Source: Neurospora tetraspora
Lineage: Eukaryota; Ascomycota; Sordariomycetes; Sordariales; Sordariaceae
Length of the DNA: 64,000 bases
Direction of reading: 5' to 3'
Assembly: GCF_033439725.1 (NCBI RefSeq)
Contig: NW_026944386.1
Location: 2,790,001-2,854,000 of the forward strand
This document shows, piece by piece, positions 13,035-22,800 of this stretch (the first letter of the stretch is position 1; every line of letters begins with the position of its first letter). Below the pieces are notes generated by a model, which worked only from the letters and a program-made list of their open reading frames with translations, did no database searches and had not been told where the DNA came from. Position numbers and translations under genes: made by a program.

Positions 13035-14807
13035 AGTAGGGTGTGTTGCTGTGTTTTCCAGTCGATATGAGTATGTTGGCAGCAAGATGGGCAGAGTGCA
13101 GACGTGTGTCTGAAAAGGGAGTGTGGTGGCCCTATTATAGCCTCCGGTACTAGATGATCTGTTGGCGGTCAAGGGGGTTCAAGGTCTCGAACAGGTTCGA
13201 ATGTGAGCCACTAAGAAGGGGTGACAGCTAAGCAAGCAGAATAAGCAAACAGTTGATGAGACGAAGAGACGAAGAAGGACACGCTGTGGTAATGTATAGT
13301 CTAGAACCCTGGTGGATATGCAGCAAAAAAGTGTGGACAAAGCCGTTGCCATTGACGAAGTGGAGATAAGTTGAGTTGGAAAAGGGGACACCTCAATCAG
13401 GGATCCATAGCTGTCATGAAATACGTACTCTTGTCACTACAGTCACTTCCTTACCGTCCGCTAGGTCTCCGGCGGTCGAGTATACGTGTGGCCGGGGATT
13501 CGGCACTGGAGCGGGAACGGAATGCGGGCCATGCGGGCGTCATCACTTTGGTGATCCCATCAACTCTCGCGGTCACTTGGAATTGTGCATTCCCACTGAA
13601 AGTGCCCGTGAACACCACCAACCTGAACTTTCCTCGCCTCACAACTTCCATTACTCCGCGCCCTATCAGCCAGTGAGAGCCCGCTGTGGCGTCTGCTGCA
13701 GCATCCCCCACCTCTCAGTGGACAATCCCACAGCTCCAACGACACCGGTTGGCGGGGTCCCACCATCTTGACTTTTTTGTTAATCCAGTCATGATGGTCA
13801 TTGACACCACCTCCGGATATTGTTTAAAAGCTGGTCTTTTCGTCGTTCAACATGTGAAACGTGAATGATCGATTTGACCATATGTCTTCGAGTCGGGAGT
13901 CTATGCTCATGGCTTGAGGCTGACCGACAGTCGACATCTCATCATCCCATCGCAGCTTCTGAACTGCCAGACTAGCTGTGGCGGACTTGAGACGAGCTGG
14001 AAAAGATAGGGAGCAACCTAGCTGAGCTACACCGGTAGACGCGTTCGCATTCTTTTTCGCGACGAATCGGTCTCGAACTGCAACCTCTTACACATATCAT
14101 TCACCGCTCTCATCCTACCTATCACGGTATCACAGACTGGATCCAGACCCTATACTTGGAATCCAGGGGACCTCGTGACCCCTCGTGCTTTTTCATGGAG
14201 GACCCTTCAAACATTAGTCAGGAACCAACACGCTCAAGGGAGAGAGAGCTAAAAACTTGGGATGGGAAGCGACGAGGTCATATGACCAATTTTATCCGAG
14301 TTTATCATTCATTGAAGTAACCAACCTGAAGCTACCTATGCCAACGCCCGTATTATCTTTGTAGGGAAAAGTTTTTTGTTATTCAAAGGTAGGCCAGTGC
14401 CCAGTACGGGCGGGGTCTTGGGCCAATCAGAAGGCCGTGGTCAGGTGAAATGCTTTGTTACCGGCCGTCACGAGCTGTAACAACCTGGACGTTTTAGGTA
14501 GAACCTATCCAGACCCCCTAGGAATAACGATTTTGGTACGGCTCACGCTTGAAATCTGATCGAAATCGCAAGTCAGAGGTTGATCGTTATTTCCATACAT
14601 TTGGCAACCGTTCCCGAGCTTTTGATCGTTATGACGAGCATGTCGTTATACCTCTGATCGCTAATCCGAGGTCGAATTGTAGAGGGTTAGGGTTATCCAC
14701 CACACCTCCTTCAGATTCCTCTCCCTATTCCTATTCCCAACTTCACCACCACCACCACCCTGCCCTCGTCAGTCCTCCCATCCCCAAAACACCCCTTCAA
14801 CCCCCGT
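13035..14807. other. Intergenic: upstream of NUC-2-type gene, downstream of ctf8
   Basis: 1.8 kb. Overlapping frames at 13371-13771 show no recognisable domain and probably lie in the leader or promoter of the NUC-2-type gene. I saw no CACGTG motif here. A (CAC)n run occurs near 14743-14758. Confidence 0.5.
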
Positions 14808-15293
14808 TCAACCCCTCCCAGTAAACTGTTCCCCCCTCGTAACCGGCTCCGGCCTCGTCCCAAAAACAATCTTATACCTCAATATCTCCACCACCTCCAG
14901 CTCTTCTTTGTTGTCTCCCTCTTCCCCCCCAGAAGAATTCCGCTTCCTAACAACCCCAACCGCCTTCCCCAAAGCCTTCACCTCCCCATGCAACCGCTGA
15001 TGCTCGCCAATGTACATATACACCCTCTTCATCCACTTCTTGTCGCTGGGGTCGAAGGTGAGGGAGTTGGGTTGGTAGTCGGGGAAATCGATTCTTCCTA
15101 CTGGGATTGGAGTGATTTCATGTTGTGAGGAGGAGGGGTCGAAGTCGCGGATGTTGAGGGTTCCTTGGAGTTCGAGGAGGGCGAGGCCCGAGGGGGTTTG
15201 GATTAGGGTTGGGAGTGGGTTGGTGACTGTTGATGAGGTTGAGGAGGGGGGTTGTTGGAGAGGACGGGGGTGGAGAGGGATTTGTGTTGACAT
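14808..15293 (-). CDS. ctf8: CTF8, subunit of the CTF18-DCC1-CTF8 alternative clamp loader
   Basis: A single exon of 161 aa. CTF8 joins DCC1 and CTF18-RFC to load or unload PCNA at forks and supports sister-chromatid cohesion. The family core is visible: SGLALLELQGTLNIRD near residues 36-51, then RIDFPDY (a GxIDFP-type motif), the basic WMKRVYMYIGEHQRLHGEVKAL segment split by charged residues, and a C-terminal beta strand VVEILRYKIVFGTRPEP. Length matches fungal CTF8 (about 130-180 aa). The Pro/Ser/Thr-rich N-terminus is typical. The gene lies immediately downstream of vtc4, on the same strand. Confidence 0.85.
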   Translation of the reverse strand: MSTQIPLHPRPLQQPPSSTSSTVTNPLPTLIQTPSGLALLELQGTLNIRDFDPSSSQHEITPIPVGRIDFPDYQPNSLTFDPSDKKWMKRVYMYIGEHQRLHGEVKALGKAVGVVRKRNSSGGEEGDNKEELEVVEILRYKIVFGTRPEPVTRGEQFTGRG

Positions 15294-15937
15294 TTTTGGG
15301 GGCGGTGGTTGGTTTTTTGTGATGTGCTGTTGTTGGTGATAATGTTGGTTGTTGTGATGATATTCCCGCCTGTGTTGTGATTCTCCCTTCAGTTGGTCGG
15401 TTTGATGGTGAGGGGCTCGTCAAAGCGAGGCGAGTGAAGATCTTAGATGGCTGGCCGTCGAGTGCTTGAGCCTTTCATATGACAACCGTTTGGGGTTTGG
15501 GGGAAACGATCACGATGATTGTTGCAGGTTTGTTGAACGGCGCTGTTGAGATGTTGTTTGCATGAAATTGTTGTTTTGTTTAGAACTTCAGTCCATTTAC
15601 ATTTTCTCCAGAGCAACAGTGGCCCGTGCGCGTATTAAGAGAGAGAGGGACATGCCCCCTTTCCACAGCCATCAACATGTTACCGAGTCAAGTTCTCTTG
15701 TTTATCCAAATTGATGCTTCCAAATCAAAGCCAAACTGTATGTATGCCTACTTCAATACAATCCTCGTCGAGACATCTCTCTACCCAACCACCGCCCACA
15801 TGCCATATCCCCGATTCATATAGTCATAACCCAGTCTGTTTTCCGTATCCAATCTTTTGTTATCCCTTCGTTAAACAAGCATGAGTTTCATATCCAGTCT
15901 TAACTTAACCGACCAAGCCCTACAAACCCTCCTATCT
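15294..15937. other. Intergenic: ctf8 upstream / vtc4 3' region
   Basis: About 640 bp holding the ctf8 promoter and vtc4 3' end. I see no further gene. Confidence 0.5.
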
Positions 15938-18400
15938 CAGGTCGACGGGACTCGCCGAGGAGCTGCTGCTTTGGATGAACAGAGCTTCAACCTTAGTTCC
16001 AGCCCGAGTTCTAGCCAAGAAGTCGCGATACTAAAGCCACACAAGTCAGCAGTTACTCTTTACCCTGAATGCTCAAAAGACCTCTGGAAGACTTACCGCA
16101 AAGCTAAAGTTCAAAATCAGCGCCACCATCAGTGCAGCACTAATCACCAACGGGCCAAAGAAGTTATCAAAGTCCTTGCCGCTCCGTTCCATGATCATCT
16201 TCCTCCTCGAGTGCAACAAGAAATACCCCCAGCCACCAGCAAACGCCGCAACGAGGATGAACCCAACCGCGATATACTCCGCCACCGTGTCCCTGCCCGC
16301 GGCTGTGTACAAGCTGATGGCCAAGCCGCCGAGCAGCACGCAAATGTGCTGCCACTTGAGGAACGTCCGCTCGTTGGCCAGCCAGACCTTGGGTTCGATC
16401 TGCAAGGGGCCCGAGTTCTTGAGCCATTCGGTCGGCTCCTCGACGCCGGGCGGCAGGGTTACGGAGCCACGGCGGCCGCCTTCGTGCTGGGCCCGCTTGA
16501 GACGCATGGCTATGGAGTACTTGGAGAGGGAGAAGCCAGGGAAGACGGAGGAGAGGGTCATGGTGCCGTAATCGCTACGGCCTCCTTGTTGCTGGCCGCC
16601 ATCCTGTTGCTGGCCACTGGTGCTTCCGTTGAGTTCACCGGCGGGAGTAGCACCGGTAGGGGTCCTGTCTGTCCCGGAGGCGGGAGTTTGCGCTTTGGCG
16701 CCGCTGCTCTCGGCCGCTACGCGCTCGGCGAGGTATGACTTGGCCATTGGAGAGCTCCGGGAGGGCTTGAACGAGTTGCCTAGTTTGGTGCCGAGGAAAC
16801 TGCCGACAACCTGCTCGTTCTGCGCACGGTGGGCTCGCTTCGCTTCCTCCTCCTCGAAGGCCACCTGGGGATCCTTGCGGATATCGGTGTCCAGATCGGG
16901 CAGCCAGAAGGGCAACCTGTTGACGTAGTCCTCGAAAAGAGAGGCGACGCCTTGCAGGAACTTGGAAAAGCGAGGGCAAGGGTGGACCAAATGCGAGGCC
17001 ATCAGGTCCGTGACCCAGACTGGTCGCTTGCGGTTCTGGTCTTCCTTCAGCTTGATTTCCAACACTGCATAGGGGAACCGCGACACCTCGCTCTGGTTGA
17101 TGTTTTTGAAGGGATAGGTCATGTTGCTGTCGTCGATATCGGTGCGGTGCCAGTTCTGCGGATCACGGCACGGCCTATCGCGGTCGAGGGTATCCTCGCG
17201 AATGAAGGCAATGTTGGTGTCAATAGACATGCGAATGCGATCATCTCCGGGATTCTGGAAGGCAGTTCGGGCGTAGTTTGCGCGGACGACGGGCTCAAGT
17301 TTGTTGCTGCGAATGTAATCCTGAATAGCCTCGGCAGTGGAACGGAACTCTTCCACGTCTGCGGTGCTCTGGCCCTGTCGTTCCATCTTCTGGATCGACT
17401 TCTCCATCTTGTACTCGCCATCCAAGAACGGCTTAATGTACTTCTCCTTGATGGGGAACTTGCGCTCCTCGCTAGTGCCGTTGTCGTGTATAATCTTTTG
17501 CTCAAAAACAATTTCTGGCTTCTGGCTCAGTTGACCATACCAACGCAACCGGAGCGATGACGCCTCGGCTTCACGTTCCACCTTCTGGTAGTACATCTGG
17601 AAGTTGGCATTGTCAAAGTACAACGATGTGATGGTCGGGTCCTCATCTCCATCCCATTCCTTGGCCGACTGGTGGCTGTAAACAAGAGTAGGGAGCCGGC
17701 GAAGGATAAACGTCTTCACCTCGAGCAGGTTGTCGGGGTGTACCCAGAACTTGTAGGCCGTATACTTCTCGCCGTTGTGTGTCTCGGGTTGACTTACGGG
17801 ATCGAGATGGTACGGCTCGGCGGGAGCATTCTCTTCGAGATGTTGGCGGATGGCGAAGTACATGAGCGACAGCTTGTTGAGCAGAGGCGAGTACCCTTGC
17901 TCCGAGTTGAAGGGCCGCTTGGACAAGCTGACCTGCATGATGGGACGAATCTTGTACCGATCACCACGCTTCCGATCATGTTTCTTGACGATCTTGAGGA
18001 AGCCCGTGTAGTTGATATTGCTGTACTTCTGAAGTTCCTTGACTTCGTTCGTGATGCCATCCAGCTCGGCCTCGAGTTCTTTGAGTTGTTGGGCGAGGGC
18101 TTCGTCGGTCGGCTTGTCCTTGTTTTGGGAATCGGCCGGTGGCAGATCTCTGAGCTTCTCGAAGGCCGCATCTACTCGTTGACGCAGCTCCTGCATCTTC
18201 TCCTCCTGGAACTGGGCCACCTTTTCGAGCTGGACGTTGAAAATCTCGTCGCAGAAGCGGACCTCGTCCTCCTCGGTCCATGGCTCGTCATCATCGTCAG
18301 GTCTATCCTCCCGGAGGAGGCTCTTGAGCTTGTCATATTCGATGTACTTGTCCCGCCATGGCTCGTAAATGGACTGCTTGAGCGTCTTGCCGAAACGCAT
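15938..18400 (-). CDS. vtc4: VTC4, polyphosphate polymerase subunit of the vacuolar transporter chaperone complex
   Basis: Synthesises polyphosphate from ATP and threads it into the vacuole. The main exon is 18400-16097. A GTAAGT donor at 16096, a CTGAC branch-like site and a TTTAG acceptor at 16031 suggest a 66-bp intron and a last exon 16030-15938, giving 798 aa; if unspliced, the frame stops at 16073 with 775 aa. Domains: N-terminal SPX (MRFGKTLKQSIYEPW, and the KIVKKHDRKRGDRYK basic patch), central VTC catalytic tunnel domain (about residues 200-500) with SLRLRWYGQ, VFEQKII and FPIKEKYI basic strands, then a Ser/Gln-rich linker. Three C-terminal transmembrane helices follow (WQHICVLLGGLAISLY, YIAVGFILVAAFAGGW, PLVISAALMVALILNF). 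Intact basic tunnel motifs favour catalytic Vtc4 over accessory Vtc2/3. A MITE lies 289 bp upstream of the start codon. Confidence 0.92.
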
Positions 18401-18688
18401 GGTCGCAGTGATGTTGTCGTGTTGCTGCTGCTGCTGCTAGTTGAGGCTTGTCTGGAAGACGCTGTTGAGAAAATGTGATGCGATGATACTGTTGCGATAC
18501 TGTAGTCGATGGTGGGGAGTCGAGACTTCAAGCTCTCTGGAAGGCGGAAGAATGCGATCACAAGATTGAGCAGAGAAGGTCATTGCGCCAGCGATTGTTG
18601 TTCGTGGTTCGTGGAGACGCCAGACTCCGTGGATGCATTGGAAACATCCCCACATCACTTCGTCACTGTCGCAAGGATTGCGTCGGGG

Positions 18689-19295
18689 GAGGCGGGTTAT
18701 ATCTAGACTACCCCTTCTTCCTATATCTAGACTACTTAACCTTTTTGGGAAGGACTTCTCAGCTTTTTGGCGCCGTACAGAAAAATAAACTCAGAGCTGC
18801 TCACCTCTGCCCGCAAGCCCAGCCTCCTGACCCATCAGCGGTCCAAGTACCAATACTATAGCGATTGCAGTGCCTTCTCAACTTCTATTTAGCGACTTAG
18901 TAATGAATTAACACCTTAAACCTTGGTTAACACTTTATGTGATAGCGATACCGTGTCCTTAGGTTCGCCCAATTTTGGAAAGTATTCTGATTGAGGAATA
19001 TTATTTGAATGCACTTCCAAGGGAATTTATTGGGCAAAAGTGCATTGGGCAAAAGTGCATTTGGTGAAAGTGCATTTGGTGAAAGTGCAATGCTTTAATC
19101 TTGATCGCAACAGGAGGTCCATTTTCTTAGAGAAATTTTCGCAAAAGACCGATTATCGGCTAACAGACTTTACCATGAGTTTGGAGCTCGGATGTTAATG
19201 GCAGATAAGATAAGCTGGAAAGTTGAAATTTATGCCCGAAGCGGTTAAGTAGTCTAGATATAGGGAGAAGGGGTAGTGTAGATATAACCCGCCTC
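18689..19295. mobile_element. 607-bp MITE with 53-bp TIRs and 9-bp target-site duplication (Mutator-like size class)
   Basis: The ends are inverted repeats: 18689-18741 and 19243-19295 match over 53 bp with two mismatches, starting GAGGCGGGTTATATCTA. Each TIR itself contains two copies of a TATATCTAGACTAC-type motif. Directly outside both ends lies the same 9-mer GCGTCGGGG (18680-18688 and 19296-19304), a perfect target-site duplication. There is no ORF of note inside, so it is non-autonomous. Long TIRs plus a 9-bp duplication are typical of Mutator-like elements; hAT (8 bp) and mariner (TA) do not fit. The interior holds a short tandem repeat at 19029-19090. CpA/TpG dinucleotides are intact, so it shows no sign of RIP. 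Confidence 0.9.
19029..19090 (+). repeat. Tandem 15-16 bp repeats inside the MITE
   Basis: Four near-identical units of the form TTGGGCAAAAGTGCAT / TTTGGTGAAAGTGCAT run head to tail; two carry GGGCAAAA and two carry GGTGAAA. An inverted relative (GCACTTCCAAGGG) precedes them. Confidence 0.8.
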
Positions 19296-19382
19296 GCGTC
19301 GGGGTGTGTTCGAGGCCTGCTCCACTGAAGCCCACCAATCGTAACAGGGGTGTCCAGGCCTGCAATTGGCCAATCATTGCTA

Positions 19383-19388
19383 CACGTG
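19383..19388. promoter_or_regulatory. CACGTG (Pho4/NUC-1 type E-box) upstream of vtc4
   Basis: A palindromic CACGTG lies about 980 bp upstream of the vtc4 start codon, on the far side of the MITE. NUC-1/Pho4 bHLH factors bind this core, and VTC genes are PHO-regulated in yeast. It is a hexamer only, so function is inferred. Confidence 0.35.
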
Positions 19389-19849
19389 CCCCCATCGCCA
19401 TCCGCAGATTTTCAACAACGTACCTCTGCCAAGACAAATGTCACGATAACCTCACATTTCACATGCTGTACCATGGGCAGGTCAGTTGCATCTGATGTAG
19501 CGAGTCCAGGAATATTAGAAGAAACTATGTATTCGCAAAATGGTAAAAGGGTATATACACAACCCGACCACCCCAAAACCAAACGAGCTAGATATGAATA
19601 ATAACAGGAAACTGGCAAGGACATCGCAATCCCAAAAGGGCCATATGAGCATGCATGCTTTTAAAATGCAAGAAACGAAAACTAACCCAAAATCCGCAAC
19701 CAAGAAACGAACTCTTCCACACATGGTATCAACCTTGAATGAACCCGATGCAGAATAAACCATAGGAAATCCCATCGCCATTCTCATCCAACACGGTAAT
19801 GATCCCAACCGTATCGTCTTCCCGAAATCATGCACATTTCCACCATAAT

Positions 19850-22800
19850 TTAAGCTGCGGCGGCGGCGGCGAACACCTCCTCAGCGGTGTGCTTGACAAT
19901 ACCACCAGTAACGGGCAAGCGTGAGCTCTTCTCGAGGTAGAGATCGACCTCACGAGCAGCCTGGCGACCTTCGTTGATACCCCAGACGATGAGCGACTGT
20001 CCACGACGGCAATCACCGGCCGCAAACACGCCCTCGACGTTGGTGCTATACTTGCCGGGAGGAGTCTTGACGTTCTTGCGAGGATCCTTCTCAATCTCAT
20101 CGCCGAGCACACGAGCCTCAGGTCCAAGGAAGCCCATGGACAGCAGGACAAGATCAGCAGGGAAGAACTGCTGCGAGCCCTCGATCTTCTTCATGTCCCA
20201 ACCGCCGCTGGCGGACTTGGTCCACTCCACGCGGATCGTGTTGATGCCCTTCACCTTTCCGGTGCCGTCGTCGACAAACTCCTCCGACATGATGCAGTAC
20301 TCACGAGGATCCTTGCCCGTGTGCTGCTTGACCTCATCGTGGCCGTAGTCCACGCGGTAGATGCGGGGCCACTGAGGCCACGGGTTGTCGCGGCCACGAG
20401 CCGGGGGAGGCTTGGGGAGGAGCTCAAAGTTGATGACCGACTTGGCACCGTGGCGGACAGAGGTACCAATGCAGTCATTACCGGTATCACCACCACCAAT
20501 GACAATGACGTGCTTATCCTTGGCAGAAATGTAGGAGCCGTCAGCCAGCTCAGAATCAAGAAGAGACTTGGTGTTCTTGTGGAGGAATTCCATAGCGAAA
20601 TGGATACCCTCAAGGTTGCGGTTCTTGATGGGAAGGTCGCGGGCGACAGTGGCACCGGTAGCAATGACGACGGCATCATTCTGCTTCTTGAGGTCCATGA
20701 GTGTGATATCCTCGCCAACCGCGACGCCAGTCTTGAACTGGACACCCTCAGCAGCCATGAAATCGGTACGTCTCTTGACGATGCGCTTGTCCAACTTCAT
20801 GTTGGGAATACCGTACATGAGCAGACCACCAAGACGGTCGGCACGCTCATACACAGTAACGCTGTGACCAGCCTTGTTCAACTGGTCGGCGGCAGCGAGA
20901 CCAGCGGGACCAGATCCGATAATGGCAATGTTCTTGCCTGTGCGGATCTTGGGGGGCTCCGGCACCATCCATCCCATCTCGAAACCACGGTCGATGATAG
21001 CGCACTCGATCGACTTGATACCAACAGGCTGCTCATTGATTCCCAAGACGCAAGCACCCTCGCAAGGAGCAGGGCAAACGCGACCAGTGAACTCGGGGAA
21101 GTTGTTGGTCATAATGAGGCGGTTCAACGCATCTCGCCACTGACCCTGGAAGACCAGCTCGTTCCACTTGGGGATGATGTTGGAAATCGGGCAACCGCTA
21201 TCAGATTGGCAGAAGGGAACACCACAGTCCATGCAACGGGCAGACTGGTACTTGAGTTCATCCTCATCAAGACGCTGAGACAGTTCGGCCCAGTCCTTGA
21301 CACGAGTCGCGGGCTTCCGATACTTCTCAGCACGGCGCTGATACTTCATGAAACCGCGCGTCTTGTCCAATACAAGGGCCTTCTTCTTACTGATAGCATT
21401 ATCGGTGATGCTCTCCTCAATATCCTGAAGCTTGGGCGCATGAGGATCCTTCTCCTTCTTCGCAGCCGCAGGGAGGTTGTACTCAGCCCGCTTGGTCTCG
21501 GCGGCCTGCTCAGCAGCCTTGGCCTTCTCCTCCTCCAGCACGCGCTTATAGTCGACGGGCAATACCTTGATGAAGCGCTTGAGAGCACGGGAGAAGTCAA
21601 CCAGAATACGTGCAGCAAGCTCGGAACCAGTGTAGTGGTGGTGATCCTCAACGAGACTGCGGATGAATGCAATCTCTTCGGGCTCGGCCTCCTCAAGAGT
21701 GCTGGCTTCAACCATCTCGGTGTTAAGCTTAGACAAGAAGTCGCCCTGAATATCCAAGATGTAAGCGATTCCACCAGACATACCGGCAGCGAAGTTACGG
21801 CCGGTGCTTCCCAAGATAACAACCCGACCACCAGTCATGTACTCGCAGCCGTGGTCACCGACACCCTCAACAACAGCGGTGGCACCAGAGTTGCGCACAG
21901 CGAAACGCTCAGCTGCAACACCGCGGAAGAAGCAGGTACCGCTGGTAGCTCCGTACAAGCAGACGTTACCAACAATGATGTTCTCCTCGGCCTTGAACAC
22001 AGCGGAACGAGGGGGGTAGACAATGAGTCTACCACCGGACAAGCCCTTGCCAACGTAATCGTTGGCATCACCCTCCAGCTCGAGCGTGACACCCGGAGCA
22101 AGGAAAGCACCGAAGGACTGACCCGCAGAACCCTTGATGTTAACATGAACAGTGTCGTCAGGTAGTCCCTTCTCGCCGTAGCGCTTGGAGATTTGGTAGG
22201 ACAGCGAAGTGCCCATGGCACGGTCAGTGTTAACGATATCACACTCAATACGCGAAGGCAGTCCCTTATCAAGGGTCAGCTCAGCCTCGGTAATAAGCTT
22301 ATTGTCCAAGCGAACGTAAAGCTTATGATCCTGCTTCCGGACATTGAAGGTTGCCACTCCGGGACGGAGTTTGTGGGCGGGCGTCAGGATAAGAGACAGG
22401 TCAATGTTCGAAGTCTTCTTGGTCCTGAGATCCTCACGGACCTTGAGCACCTCAACATGACCGACCATCTCGTTGATGGTGCGGAAACCAAGTCTGGCCA
22501 TGATAGCACGGAGCTCGTTGGCTACGTAGTAGAAGAAGTTGATCACATGCTCAGGCGTACCTGTGAACTTCTTACGAAGCTCAGGGTCCTGAGTGGCAAT
22601 ACCGACCGGGCAGGTGTTCAGGTGGCACTTGCGCATCATGATGCAACCCATAGCAATGAGAGGAGTGGTCGCGAAACCCCATTCTTCAGCGCCTAGCAAG
22701 CAAGCAATGGCAACATCACGGCCGGTACGAAGCTGACCATCAGTCTGAACGACAACGCGGCCACGAAGGTCGTTGAGAACCAATGTCTGATGAGTCTCGG

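Noticed and set aside
13371-13771. Overlapping frames (about 100-130 codons) upstream of the NUC-2-type gene
   Set aside because: Competing frames on both strands of equal length and no domain; no splice pattern to a conserved protein.
20321-22165. 614-codon plus-strand frame opposite glutamate synthase
   Set aside because: It lies wholly antisense to a highly conserved coding region with strong third-position C preference, which creates long mirror frames. No domain is visible.
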